Source: Comamonadaceae bacterium (lineage in GTDB: Bacteria; Pseudomonadota; Gammaproteobacteria; Burkholderiales; Burkholderiaceae_C). From it: DNA of 59,875 nt. The DNA lies in NCBI GenBank assembly GCA_947476465.1, contig CANJQN010000024.1, positions 1 through 59,875 on the forward strand. The letters are read 5' to 3'. The notes under the pieces were generated by a model. The model was not told the origin of the DNA. It did not search any database and was given only the letters and a program-made list of their open reading frames with translations. This document shows, piece by piece, positions 28,588 to 37,520 of the stretch (positions are counted from its first letter, which is position 1; every line of letters starts with the position of its first letter). The position numbers and the translations under genes were made by a program.

Positions 28588-29640
28588 TCAGGCGCGGTAA
28601 CGTTCCTTGGCGCGCCGGGCGAAGTCGTTGGTGTAGCAGCGCGCCACTTGCAGGCTCTCGCGGCGCAGCGACGCGTCGTACGCGGCGATCACGCGCAAGG
28701 TGTTGCGAGCACCGTCTTCGGGTATCAGCCCGTCGAGCGAGATGGCCTCGCGCACCTTGTTGAAGGCCGCCAGGTAAAGCGCGCGGTCGCCCAGGAGGTA
28801 GCCCTCGGGTACGTTGCGGATGATGTCGCTGGGCCCGGCCGTCTGCAGCCACTTGAGCGCATGCACCACGCCGTCGGCCAGGGCCTGGCAGGTGAGCGGG
28901 TTCTTCTGGATGAACTCCTGCGACGCATACAGGCAACTGGCCGGCATCGGGCCGCCGAAGAGCTCTTGCGTGCCCTTGAGCGTGCGGGTGTCACCGATGA
29001 TGCGCACATCGCCACGCTGCTCCAGCTGCGTCATCACAGGATCGAGGTTGGTCAGGGCATCGACGAAGCCGCCGCGCAAGGCATTGGCGGCCTGCCAGCC
29101 CGACCCCACGGACACCAGCGTGACGTCACCCAGGGCCAGGCCGCCGCGCGCGAGCACCCGCTGCGTGACCATGCTGGTGGCCGACCCGGTCGAGCTGATG
29201 CCCAGGCGGCGCCCGCGCAAATCCGCAATGGCGCCGTACAGCGGCAAGGCGCGGATCGACACGCCCATGGCCACCTGCGGCGTGCGCGCCTGCAGCACAA
29301 AGGCCTGGTAGTACACGCCACGCGCCTGCAGCAGCAGGGTTTGCTCGAAACTGCCGCTGATCACGTCAGAGCCGTTGAACACGCCGTCGTCCGGCAGGCG
29401 CTCGCCGGAGCCATGTTCTGTGATGTCGACCTCAAGGCCGGCGCTGCGAAAGTACCCCAACTGGTCGGCGAGCGTCAGGGGCAGCACGGAGATCGCGGCC
29501 CGGCTGGCCACGGCGATGCCGATACGGGCCCGCTCGGGCCGGGCCGTATCAGCGTGCACAGCCGGGCCGGCCACCGTCGCCGCCATGAACATGGCGACCT
29601 TGGTATTGAAAGCACGGCGACTGATACGGCTGCGCGGCAC
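28588..29640 (-). CDS. Orphan ABC substrate-binding protein, nitrate/sulfonate/taurine type
   Basis: A 350-residue periplasmic protein of the SsuA/TauA/NMT1 class: IGIAVASRAAISVLPLTLADQLGYF near the start, then GLEVDITEHGSG, DLRGRRLGISSTGSATS and a second lobe with SLDGLIPEDGARNTL. A Tat-like signal (ISRRAFN, then a hydrophobic stretch ending AVHA) leads it. The GTG at 29640 was chosen because AGGAGAGG lies nine bases before it; a GTG at 29679 gives a longer form. No permease or ATPase gene is near, so it must use a system encoded elsewhere or act as a sensor subunit. Confidence 0.88.
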   Translation of the reverse strand: MPRSRISRRAFNTKVAMFMAATVAGPAVHADTARPERARIGIAVASRAAISVLPLTLADQLGYFRSAGLEVDITEHGSGERLPDDGVFNGSDVISGSFEQTLLLQARGVYYQAFVLQARTPQVAMGVSIRALPLYGAIADLRGRRLGISSTGSATSMVTQRVLARGGLALGDVTLVSVGSGWQAANALRGGFVDALTNLDPVMTQLEQRGDVRIIGDTRTLKGTQELFGGPMPASCLYASQEFIQKNPLTCQALADGVVHALKWLQTAGPSDIIRNVPEGYLLGDRALYLAAFNKVREAISLDGLIPEDGARNTLRVIAAYDASLRRESLQVARCYTNDFARRAKERYRA

Positions 29641-29733
29641 GGGACGAAACCTCTCCTGTTTCGCCCTAGCGTAGGCCACCGGGTCGCCAATTCACATCGG
29701 TACGTTCCCCCTTGGGGTTTCCACCGCTGGTGC

Positions 29734-30321
29734 TCAGCGGCGATCGACCAATGCGTGGGCGATGGTGCCCAGGTCGACGTACTCGAGTTCGCTGCCGGCC
29801 GGCACACCCCGCGCCAGCCGTGTGACCTTCAGGCCGCGCGCCTTGAGCGCCTCGCCGATCACGTGCGCTGTGGCCTCGCCCTCGGCGGTGAAGTTGGTGG
29901 CCAGGATCACCTCCTGCACCTGCCCGCTGGTGGCACGCTCGAACAGCGTGGCCAGGCCGATGTCCTTGGGGCCGATGCCGTCCAGCGGGCTGAGCTTGCC
30001 CATCAGTACGAAATACAGGCCCTTGAAGGCGCCCGTGCGCTCCAAGGCCGACTGGTCGGCCGGGGTTTCGACCACGCACAGCTTGCTGTGGTCGCGCTGC
30101 GGGTTGCGGCAGGTCTCGCAGATCTCGTCTTCTGTGAAGGTGTGGCACTGGCTGCAGTGGCGCATGCGGCTGGCCGCCTGCTGCAGGGCCTGGGCCAGCA
30201 GCTGGGCGCCTTCGCGGTCGTGCTGAAGCAGGTGGTAGGCCATGCGCGAGGCCGTCTTGTGCCCCACCCCCGGCAGGCGGCGCAGGGCCTCGATCAAGGC
30301 GGGCAAGCTGCTGGCGGCCAC
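29734..30321 (-). CDS. recR: Recombination mediator RecR
   Basis: RecR acts with RecF/RecO in loading RecA at gaps. The 195-residue protein shows the HhH motif [12 protein letters not shown], the Cys4 zinc finger [16 protein letters not shown], and the Toprim domain with CVVETPAD and [15 protein letters not shown]. The start is GTG at 30321, a few bases after AGGGCG. It follows ybaB by seven bases in the conserved dnaX-ybaB-recR order. Confidence 0.96.
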   Translation of the reverse strand: MAASSLPALIEALRRLPGVGHKTASRMAYHLLQHDREGAQLLAQALQQAASRMRHCSQCHTFTEDEICETCRNPQRDHSKLCVVETPADQSALERTGAFKGLYFVLMGKLSPLDGIGPKDIGLATLFERATSGQVQEVILATNFTAEGEATAHVIGEALKARGLKVTRLARGVPAGSELEYVDLGTIAHALVDRR

Positions 30322-30328
30322 CTGCGCC

Positions 30329-30661
30329 CTAGAACGGAAACTTCATGCCGCCGGGCAGCCCGGGCATGCCAGCGGTGATCTTGCCCATTTTTTCCTGCGA
30401 GGTGTCCTCGGCCTTGCGCACGGCGGCATTGAAGGCGGCGGCGACCAGGTCTTCGAGCATGTCCTTGTCGTCGGCCAGCAGGCTGGGGTCGATCTCGATG
30501 CGCTTGACCTCATGCTTGCAGGTCATGGTGACCTTGACCAGGCCGGCGCCGGATTCGGCGGTGACCTCGACGTGAGCGAGCTCGTCCTGCGCCTTCTTGA
30601 GGTTGTCCTGCATGGCCTGGGCCTGCTTCATGAGGCCAGCGAGTTGTCCCTTGTTGAACAT
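30329..30661 (-). CDS. Nucleoid-associated protein YbaB/EbfC
   Basis: A 110-residue member of the YbaB/EbfC family of small dimeric DNA-binding proteins. The start [18 protein letters not shown] and the Gly/Pro/Met-rich end ([11 protein letters not shown]) are typical. The ATG at 30661 is chosen because the family begins there. It lies between dnaX (28 bases away) and recR. Confidence 0.95.
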   Translation of the reverse strand: MFNKGQLAGLMKQAQAMQDNLKKAQDELAHVEVTAESGAGLVKVTMTCKHEVKRIEIDPSLLADDKDMLEDLVAAAFNAAVRKAEDTSQEKMGKITAGMPGLPGGMKFPF

Positions 30662-30689
30662 GTCAAAAATCCTTTGATGCTGCTTGAGT

Positions 30690-32462
30690 TCAGTTGCCGC
30701 CCGAGGCGTTCGGCTTGATGCTGCCAGGGACGATTTTCGCCCCAAAGTCCCGCATCATCTGTTGCACGAAGGGGTCGGCCAAGATGATGGACTGCGCGGC
30801 GTCCTGGCGCTGGCGCGCCGCATGGGCATTGCGCCGGGCCGGGCTGTCGGCCACCGGGCCGACTTCCACGCCCAGCGTCACGTCAAAGCCGCCCGCCTGC
30901 AGCGCCGCCTGCAGGCGCTCGCGCGTGGCCTGCTGGTTCAGCGATTCACGGTCGATGCGCAGCAGCCAATGATCGGTGTCGCGCGCGACCAGCTGCGACT
31001 GCAGAGCCAGCTCGCGCACCAGGGCGGCAACCGCATCGGCCGCCACCAGGGCGCGCACGGTGGCATGCCAGAAGTCGCCCTCTTCGGTGCGGGTGAACTC
31101 GCTGGCTGCCCGGGCGGCCACGCTGGCGTCACGCTGCGGCTCGGTCTGCTGGCGCACGGGCACGCTCAGCACCGGGCTGGCGGGGCGGCCGTCGGAGGGC
31201 GCGATGGCGGGGCGCGCGGCAGAACGCGGCTCGGGCGTGACCACCGGCAGCACCTGCCCCGGCGGCGCGCCGACGGCGGGGACCGCGGCGGCGCGGGGCG
31301 GCGGCGCCTCGTTCAGGGGTTCATGCGGGGTTTTTTTTTCCGCTGAGGCACCCGACGCGAAGCTCTTCGGCTTGAAGGCCAGCAGCCGCAGCAGGACCAT
31401 CGTGAGGGCCGCGTACTCGTCGGGCGCCAGGCCCAGTTCGGCGCGGCCGTGCAGGCACAGGCTGTACAGCAACTGCGTCTCGTCGGGTGGCAGCACCTGC
31501 GCCAGACGGGCGATCTCGGCAGCTTCGGCGTCGACTGCTTCGGCCGCGGTGGGCACGGCCTGGATCACGGCCATGCGTTGCAGCACGGCGGACATTTCTT
31601 CCAGCGTGGACGCGGCCGACAGGCCCAGCACCCGCAATTGCTCGCAGGTGGCCACCACGCTGGCGCCGTCGGATTGCGCCAGCGCGGCGATCAGGCGCAT
31701 GACATGGGAGCGATCGACACTGCCGAGCATCTGGCGCACGCTGGCCTCGTCGAGCCGGCCGCTGCCGAAGGCGATCGCCTGATCGGTCAGCGACAGCGCG
31801 TCGCGCATCGAGCCGCGTGCCGCGCGCGACAAAAGCCGCAGGGCCTGCGCGTCGGCCGGCACGCCTTCGGCGCCCAGCACATGGGCCAGATGCTCTTGCA
31901 CCGTCTCGGGCGCCATCGGCCGCAGGTTGAACTGCAGGCAGCGCGAGAGCACCGTCACCGGCACCTTCTGCGGATCGGTGGTGGCCAGCACGAACTTGAG
32001 GTACTCAGGCGGCTCTTCCAGCGTCTTGAGCATGGCGTTGAACGCATGCCCGGTGAGCATGTGCACCTCGTCGATCATGAACACCTTGAAGCGGCCCTGC
32101 ACCGGCTTGTACACCGCCTGCTCCAGCAGGCCTTGCACCTCGTCGACACCCCGGTTGGAGGCGGCGTCGAGCTCGGTGTAATCGATGAAGCGGCCCGAAT
32201 CGATGTCGGTGCAGGCCTGGCACACGCCACAGGGCTGCGCCGTGATGCCGCCCTGCCCGTCCGCGCCCTGGCAGTTGAGCGATTTGGCCAGGATGCGCGC
32301 CACCGTGGTCTTGCCCACGCCGCGCGTGCCGGTGAACAGGTAGGCATGGTGCAACCGCTGCTGCGTCAGGGCATTGGTCAGCGCCTGCACCACGTGCGAC
32401 TGGCCCACCATCTCGCCGAACGTCTTGGGACGGTACTTGCGGGCGAGCACGAGGTAGGACAT
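30690..32462 (-). CDS. dnaX: DNA polymerase III subunit tau (and possibly gamma)
   Basis: This is the clamp-loader ATPase of the replicase. The 590-residue protein has Walker [12 protein letters not shown], the zinc module (SLNC...PCGVCQAC), DEVHMLT (Walker B) and a sensor-1 region [10 protein letters not shown], then domain III to about residue 370, a Pro/Ala-rich linker and a C-terminal tau domain that binds the polymerase. A run of nine A residues covers codons 375-378; slippage either way leads to a stop within a few codons, giving a gamma-like protein of 380-382 residues. The start codon follows a GC-rich hairpin without a standard ribosome-binding site. Confidence 0.95.
   Translation of the reverse strand: MSYLVLARKYRPKTFGEMVGQSHVVQALTNALTQQRLHHAYLFTGTRGVGKTTVARILAKSLNCQGADGQGGITAQPCGVCQACTDIDSGRFIDYTELDAASNRGVDEVQGLLEQAVYKPVQGRFKVFMIDEVHMLTGHAFNAMLKTLEEPPEYLKFVLATTDPQKVPVTVLSRCLQFNLRPMAPETVQEHLAHVLGAEGVPADAQALRLLSRAARGSMRDALSLTDQAIAFGSGRLDEASVRQMLGSVDRSHVMRLIAALAQSDGASVVATCEQLRVLGLSAASTLEEMSAVLQRMAVIQAVPTAAEAVDAEAAEIARLAQVLPPDETQLLYSLCLHGRAELGLAPDEYAALTMVLLRLLAFKPKSFASGASAEKKTPHEPLNEAPPPRAAAVPAVGAPPGQVLPVVTPEPRSAARPAIAPSDGRPASPVLSVPVRQQTEPQRDASVAARAASEFTRTEEGDFWHATVRALVAADAVAALVRELALQSQLVARDTDHWLLRIDRESLNQQATRERLQAALQAGGFDVTLGVEVGPVADSPARRNAHAARQRQDAAQSIILADPFVQQMMRDFGAKIVPGSIKPNASGGN
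31331..31339 (-). promoter_or_regulatory. Nine-A slippery run in dnaX
   Basis: On the coding strand GCG-GAA-AAA-AAA-ACC holds nine consecutive A. One extra base or a -1 shift gives AAC-CCC-GCA-TGA; one base less gives CCC-CGC-ATG-AAC-CCC-TGA. Both end right after the ATPase/domain III region. E. coli makes gamma by a -1 shift at AAAAAAG in dnaX and Thermus by slippage on an A9 run, so the site is in the expected place, but use here is unproven. Confidence 0.6.
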
Positions 32463-32495
32463 GGGGGGCGATTCTACGGGGCGCGAATGCCCCCC
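32463..32495 (-). promoter_or_regulatory. Hairpin directly before the dnaX start codon
   Basis: GGGGGGC and GCCCCCC (7-bp perfect stem, 19-base loop) end exactly at the ATG of dnaX, so the start codon follows the 3' arm with no Shine-Dalgarno sequence between. The structure could limit translation of dnaX. Confidence 0.4.
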
Positions 32496-32525
32496 AGCCT
32501 CAGGCCCCCCTGCCTGCGCAAGCGA

Positions 32526-33539
32526 TCAAGGGTCCAGAGACAGGACGCCCTTGACGAAGTCCCCCTTGTGGTCCGAGAGGGCCGTGTCGAAAGCCTCCTG
32601 GATCCGCTCCAGCGGATAACGGTGGGTGACCAGCTGCTGCGTGCGGATGCGCCCCGAAGCGATCAGATCCAGCGCCGGCTGCATGCTGCGCGTGGCGCCT
32701 GTGGTGCCAAAAACGGCCATGGCCTTGAGCGAGTCCCAGCCGATCGGCCCCGTTGCATAGGACAGCACCCGCGCGCGCTGCGCGCCGAAGGCCGGCAGCT
32801 GCTGGCGCAGCGGCGAACTGCCGGTCGTCTCGATGATGACGTCAAAGCCGCGGCCCCCGGTGCACTCGGCGACCCGCTGTGCCAGATCTTCCTCCTGCGT
32901 GTTCACCGCCACGTCAGCACCCAACGCGCGCCCAAGATCGAGCCGGTGGGCCGAGCGGCCCGCCAGCATCACCTGGGATGCACCCAGGCATTGCTTGGCC
33001 AGCTGCACGAAGAGCAGGCCAGCCGCCCCGGGGCCCAGGACCAGCACCGATTCGCCGACCTCATGCGCAAAGCGCCGGCTGGCGAAGACCGGCCCAGCCA
33101 GGGCGTGCACGCAGGCCGCGTCGTCCCATCCGACGGCATCAGGAAGCGTCAGCACCCGGTCCGACGGCACCACAACGTATTGCGCGAAGGTTCCATGGGC
33201 ATGGGCCCCCAAGTAACGCCGCTCGGCGCATATCTCGGTATGCCCGCGGCCGCACCACTCGCAGTGGCCGCACCAGTGCACCTGCGGGTCGAACACCACG
33301 CGTTGGCCTTCCAGTGCCGCCTGGCCCGGCGCCTCGGCCACGATGCCGCAGCCTTCGTGCCCCGGGATGAACGGCAGGGCACCGGTCGCGTTCTTGTACT
33401 GCTGCAAGTCTCCGCCGCACAAGCCCGCGCGCGCCAGCGCGATCAGCACCTGGCCGGGCGCCGGCTGCGGCACGGGGTGCTCTTGCACTTCGAAGTGTCC
33501 CGGGGACGTCAGCCGCGCCGCGCGCATGGTGCGAGTCAT
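32526..33539 (-). CDS. Zinc-dependent alcohol dehydrogenase (MDR family)
   Basis: A 337-residue medium-chain dehydrogenase. Catalytic zinc ligands appear as LCGGD and GHEGCG; the structural zinc site is the four-Cys run CGHCEWCGRGHTEIC; the Rossmann motif is LVLGPGAAGLLFVQLAKQ. It is the last gene of the catabolic cluster and overlaps the preceding esterase gene (ATGA), so it is translated with it. Its likely job is to oxidise an alcohol or reduce an aldehyde released by the upstream hydrolases; the substrate is not predictable. Confidence 0.9.
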   Translation of the reverse strand: MTRTMRAARLTSPGHFEVQEHPVPQPAPGQVLIALARAGLCGGDLQQYKNATGALPFIPGHEGCGIVAEAPGQAALEGQRVVFDPQVHWCGHCEWCGRGHTEICAERRYLGAHAHGTFAQYVVVPSDRVLTLPDAVGWDDAACVHALAGPVFASRRFAHEVGESVLVLGPGAAGLLFVQLAKQCLGASQVMLAGRSAHRLDLGRALGADVAVNTQEEDLAQRVAECTGGRGFDVIIETTGSSPLRQQLPAFGAQRARVLSYATGPIGWDSLKAMAVFGTTGATRSMQPALDLIASGRIRTQQLVTHRYPLERIQEAFDTALSDHKGDFVKGVLSLDP

Positions 33540-34825
33540 GGTGTGTGTGCTTCCTGTGAGGGCGCCTGCGCCCCGAGTGATTCGCGCAGCGCCGCGACCA
33601 GCGCCGCAACGCGCGGGTCGGCTTGCACATGATCAGGCCAGAAGCGGGCCGACACATAGGCGAAAGCGATGCCCTGTTCCGGATACGCGAAGCCCAGGCG
33701 CCCACCGGCGCCGTAGTGGCCGAAGCAACCGTCGCCGAGCATGGGGCTGATGGCGGTCGGCAGCTGGAAACCCAGGCCCAGGCGCGGCGGCACACCGCGC
33801 GAGAGCACCACGCTGGAGGGCGGCGCCGGCACGTCGTCGGTCTGGCAGCGTCGCAGCGCGTCGACGGTGCTTGGGGTCAACAGGCGAACCCCGTCGACTT
33901 CGCCGATGCACGCGGCATACATGCCAGCCAGCGCCTTCGCATTGGCCACGCCGCTGGAGGCGGGCACTTCGGCGGCACGGAAAGCAGGTGCGTTGAAGAA
34001 CTCGCTACCAGGACCACCGTCGCGCGGCATCAGCAGTTGCGCGCGCAGCCAGGGCACCTGCGCCGCCGTCGATGCAGGGTCGAGGCCTAGGTGTTCAAGC
34101 ACCTCCTGCGGATCGCGCGCGGGCGACCCTTGCCAGGGCGACGCCGGCTCAGGCAGGCCGGCCCAGAAGGCGTCGCTGGTGTGCTCGGGCAGCAACCCCG
34201 GTGCGAAGTGCCGCTCTTGCGCCGGCGGCAGACCGATCCACAACCGCAGGCCCAGTGGCCTGGCCACTTCGGCATCGAAGAACCGCCCGACGCTCATGCC
34301 AGCCACCCTGCGCACGACCTCGCCGACCAGAAAGCCGAAGGTGATGGCGTGGTAGTAGACGCAAGTCCCCGGCGTCCACCAGGGGCGCTGGCTCGCCAGG
34401 GCCGCCGTCATGCGGTGCCAGTCGGCGTAGTCCTCGATGCCAAGCGCGAACGCGGGATCAGGCGATGGCAAGCCGCCGCGGTGGGACAACAAGCAGCTCA
34501 CGGACACCTGTGCCTTGCCTTGCGCCGCGAACTCGGGCCAGTAGTGCGACACCGGCGCGTCGAGGTCGAGCAGGCCCCTTTGCGCCAGCAGGTGCGCGCA
34601 CAGCGCCGTAGCGGCCTTGGTCGCGGAGAACAGCACGGTCACCGTCTCGTCGGTCCAGGGCACCCCTGTGGCCGGATGGCTGCCTCCCCACAGGTCCACC
34701 ACCGGGCGGCCATGCTGGTAAACGCAGACGCTGGCGCCCGGGGCATCCACCGTGTCGAGCAGTCGCGCGAAGGCCGCACGCACTGGCGCAAAGGCGGGAT
34801 CGGTTGTGCCGAGCATCGCCGCCAT
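33536..34825 (-). CDS. Serine hydrolase of the class C beta-lactamase/esterase family
   Basis: The 429-residue protein has the SxxK motif SATK at residues 67-70, a Tyr-containing second motif YYHAITFG, and the late GHYGAGGRLGF block in place of KTG. This pattern fits EstB-like esterases and D-aminopeptidase relatives rather than true beta-lactamases. No signal peptide is seen, so it is cytoplasmic. It sits directly after the five genes of the peptide-type ABC transporter, hinting that it cleaves what that system imports. Confidence 0.88.
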   Translation of the reverse strand: MAAMLGTTDPAFAPVRAAFARLLDTVDAPGASVCVYQHGRPVVDLWGGSHPATGVPWTDETVTVLFSATKAATALCAHLLAQRGLLDLDAPVSHYWPEFAAQGKAQVSVSCLLSHRGGLPSPDPAFALGIEDYADWHRMTAALASQRPWWTPGTCVYYHAITFGFLVGEVVRRVAGMSVGRFFDAEVARPLGLRLWIGLPPAQERHFAPGLLPEHTSDAFWAGLPEPASPWQGSPARDPQEVLEHLGLDPASTAAQVPWLRAQLLMPRDGGPGSEFFNAPAFRAAEVPASSGVANAKALAGMYAACIGEVDGVRLLTPSTVDALRRCQTDDVPAPPSSVVLSRGVPPRLGLGFQLPTAISPMLGDGCFGHYGAGGRLGFAYPEQGIAFAYVSARFWPDHVQADPRVAALVAALRESLGAQAPSQEAHTP

Positions 34826-34848
34826 GCGTCACGCGCGCATCAGGTCGG

Positions 34849-35691
34849 TCATGAAGACTGCGCTTGCGCCGTGCGCCCGCCAAGCAGCGGGACGGCCTCG
34901 AGCAGCAGGCGGGTGTACGGATGCTGCGGATCATCAAACAATTGCTGCGTGGGGCCGCGCTCGACGATCTTGCCAGCCTGCATGACGGCAATGCGATCGG
35001 CCATGCCGCGCGCAACGCCCAGGTCATGGGTGATCAGCACCATGGTGAAGCGGAACTGCTCTTTCAAATCGAGCATCAGGTTGAGGATCTGGTTGCGCAC
35101 AGAGACGTCCAGCGACGACACCGGCTCGTCGGCCACCAGGAACTCGGGCCGCAGCGCAATGGCCCGTGCGATCACCACCCGCTGGCGCTGGCCGCCGCTC
35201 AACTGGCGCGGGTAGCGGTCGGCAAAGGATTCGTAGGGACGCAGCTCCACGGTGTCGAGCAGTTCGCGCACGCGGGCCGCGCGCTCGTTTGCCGGCACAC
35301 CCGCCACCCGCAGCGGCGCCTCGACCGCCGAGCGCACGGTCTTGAGCGGGTTGAGCGAATAGCTGGCCGACTGAAACACCAATTGCACCTGCCGGGCGAA
35401 GTCGCGCCGCCACGCCAGCGAGTCGACGTTCAGCGGATCGCCCTTGAACAGCACCTGCCCAGCGGTCGGGCGCTCCAGCCCGGTGATCAGCCGCGCCAGC
35501 GTGCTCTTGCCGCTGCCGCTCTCGCCCACGATCGCCAGCGTCTCGCCCACCGCCACGTCCAGATCGACGCCATCGACGGCCATCACCGGATGCCGGCGCG
35601 AACCGTACTGTTTGACGATGCCACGCAGGCTGAGCATCGGCTGCTCGGCGAGGCCCGAGGCCTCAGCGATGAGGTTCGGCGATGGGTTCAC
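34849..35691 (-). CDS. Oligopeptide-type ABC transporter ATPase (DppF/OppF type)
   Basis: A 280-residue ATPase with Walker A GESGSGKSTLA, the Q-loop region VFQSASYSLNPLKTV typical of the family, signature LSGGQRQRVVIARAI, Walker B FLVADEPVSSLDV and the OppF-type end DPQHPYTRLLLEAVP. The start is GTG at 35691, which overlaps the stop of the partner ATPase (GTGA); no good ATG exists there. It works with the partner ATPase and two permeases. Confidence 0.93.
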   Translation of the reverse strand: MNPSPNLIAEASGLAEQPMLSLRGIVKQYGSRRHPVMAVDGVDLDVAVGETLAIVGESGSGKSTLARLITGLERPTAGQVLFKGDPLNVDSLAWRRDFARQVQLVFQSASYSLNPLKTVRSAVEAPLRVAGVPANERAARVRELLDTVELRPYESFADRYPRQLSGGQRQRVVIARAIALRPEFLVADEPVSSLDVSVRNQILNLMLDLKEQFRFTMVLITHDLGVARGMADRIAVMQAGKIVERGPTQQLFDDPQHPYTRLLLEAVPLLGGRTAQAQSS

Positions 35692-36677
35692 GGGATCGGG
35701 TTCCAGCACGCGAATGCGCCCCCGCCCTCGGGACGCTCCTGAAGGGGCGGCATCTCGCCGGTGCAGCGCGCCAGCGCTCTCTCGCAACGCGGTGCGAACG
35801 GACAGCCCGTGCCGAGTTTGCGCAAGTCGGGCGGGGAGCCTGCCAGGGTGGCGAATCGGCGGCCCGCGGGGCGCGATGCGGCGACCAGGCCGGCGGTGTA
35901 CGGATGCTTCGGTTCCACAAAGATCTTGTCGGCCGACTGCACCTCCACAATGGTGCCGCCGTACATCACAGCCACCCGGTCGGCGTTCTCGGCGACCAGG
36001 CCCAGGTCGTGCGTCACCAGCAGAACGGCCATGCCGACATCCCGCTTCAAATGCGCCAGCGTCCCCAGCACCTGGCGCTGCACCAGCACGTCGAGCGCCG
36101 TGGTGGGCTCGTCGGCGATCAGCAGGGCCGGGCCGCAACAGGTAGCGATCGCCATCATGACCCGCTGGCGCATGCCGCCACTGAGCTGGTGGGGAAAGGC
36201 GTTCATCACCAACGCCGGATTGCGGATATCGACCCGCGCGAGCTGCTGCTCGGCGGCCTGCCACGCCTGCTCGCGTTCAACGGGCTTATGCTGCAAGATC
36301 ACGTCCGACACCTGGCGTCCGATGGAAAACACGGGGTTGAGGTACACGTCGGGATCCTGGAACACAAACCCGACCCGCGACCCGCGCACGGATAGGAGAT
36401 CCCGCTCCGACATCGTGGTCACCTCCCGGCCCTCCACGCTCACCGAGCCGGCTGTGATGACACCCGTGCGCGGCAGCAGCCGCACGATGGCCCGCGCCAG
36501 CGTCGACTTGCCCGAACCAGATTCGCCCACCAGCGCCAGCGTCTCGCGCGGCCAGATCGCGATCGACACATCGCGCAGAACCCGGATGCGGCCCAACGGG
36601 TCGTGGTAGTCCACACACAGGCCCGTAACCTCGACGACCGGATCGGCGGAACGCTGCTCAATAACGTCGGGCGACAT
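35688..36677 (-). CDS. Oligopeptide-type ABC transporter ATPase (DppD/OppD type)
   Basis: A 329-residue ATPase with Walker A GESGSGKSTLA, VFQDPDVYLNPVFSI, signature LSGGMRQRVMMAIAT, Walker B LLIADEPTTALDV, the tail EPKHPYTAGL and the Cys-containing motif GCPFAPRCERALARC that holds an iron-sulfur site in several family members. It overlaps the upstream permease by 20 bases. Confidence 0.94.
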   Translation of the reverse strand: MSPDVIEQRSADPVVEVTGLCVDYHDPLGRIRVLRDVSIAIWPRETLALVGESGSGKSTLARAIVRLLPRTGVITAGSVSVEGREVTTMSERDLLSVRGSRVGFVFQDPDVYLNPVFSIGRQVSDVILQHKPVEREQAWQAAEQQLARVDIRNPALVMNAFPHQLSGGMRQRVMMAIATCCGPALLIADEPTTALDVLVQRQVLGTLAHLKRDVGMAVLLVTHDLGLVAENADRVAVMYGGTIVEVQSADKIFVEPKHPYTAGLVAASRPAGRRFATLAGSPPDLRKLGTGCPFAPRCERALARCTGEMPPLQERPEGGGAFACWNPIP

Positions 36678-37518
36678 CGAAGTACCGGTTCAACTGGTCA
36701 CCCAGGATGGTGAGTCCCACCACGAGAAATGTCACGGCGATGCCTGGGGCGATGATGCTCCACCAGCCAAACAGTCCGCGTGCGAAATTCTCGCTGATCA
36801 TCGCGCCCCACTCCGCCTCGTTCGGGTCGCTCAGCCCGAGGAACCCGAGACCGGCGTGGATCAGGACGGCGGCCGCCGCATTGAGGGCCGATTGCACGAT
36901 GGCCGGCTGCACCGCGTTGGGCAGGATCTCGGTGAAGATGATCGCGGGCGTAGACATGCCAATCAGGCGCGCCGACGCGACGAACTCACGTTCACGCAGG
37001 GTCAAAAATTGCGCCCTCACCTGCCGGGCGGTCGATGCCGACAAGGCGATGCCGATGATCAGCGAAGAATTGAGTGTGGAGGCCCCGAGAATGGACACCG
37101 CCACCAGCACGAAGAAGAAAGGCGGAATGGTGAGGAAGTAGTCGGTGGTGCGGCTGATCACCACATCCACCCACTTGCCGAAGTAGCCGGCTGCTGCGCC
37201 GCCGGCGATCCCGAGCACGGCCGAGACCAGGGCCACAACCAACCCGACCAGCAGGGAGGTGGGCGCGCCCTGGACCACGCGCACCAGCACGTCGCGCCCG
37301 AGCGCATCGGTGCCAAAGAGGTGAGCCAGGCTGGGCGGCTGCTGGATCGATCCGTAATCGGGGGCATTGGCCGATTCGGGCAGCAACACACCGGCCACGC
37401 CCATCACCACCATCAGCACCAGCAGCGCGACACCCAGCCAGTTGTCGACGCTGTTGCGTATCCCGGCCTGGCGCAGCAGCAACCCAAAGCGTGCCAGGCG
37501 ACCTTCTGCGGCTTGCAT
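36658..37518 (-). CDS. Oligopeptide-type ABC permease (DppC/OppC type)
   Basis: A 286-residue permease with six hydrophobic segments. It shows the family N-terminal region HLFGTDALGRDVLVRVVQGA and the EAA loop (REREFVASARLIGMSTPAIIF...ILPNAVQP). Two bases separate its start from the stop of the upstream permease. Confidence 0.94.
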   Translation of the reverse strand: MQAAEGRLARFGLLLRQAGIRNSVDNWLGVALLVLMVVMGVAGVLLPESANAPDYGSIQQPPSLAHLFGTDALGRDVLVRVVQGAPTSLLVGLVVALVSAVLGIAGGAAAGYFGKWVDVVISRTTDYFLTIPPFFFVLVAVSILGASTLNSSLIIGIALSASTARQVRAQFLTLREREFVASARLIGMSTPAIIFTEILPNAVQPAIVQSALNAAAAVLIHAGLGFLGLSDPNEAEWGAMISENFARGLFGWWSIIAPGIAVTFLVVGLTILGDQLNRYFDVARRY

Positions 37519-37520
37519 GC

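Noticed and set aside
34849..36264. Single 471-residue ATPase from the longer frame
   Set aside because: The first 190 residues are an out-of-frame shadow of the neighbouring ATPase gene; the GTG at 35691 gives a normal-length protein.
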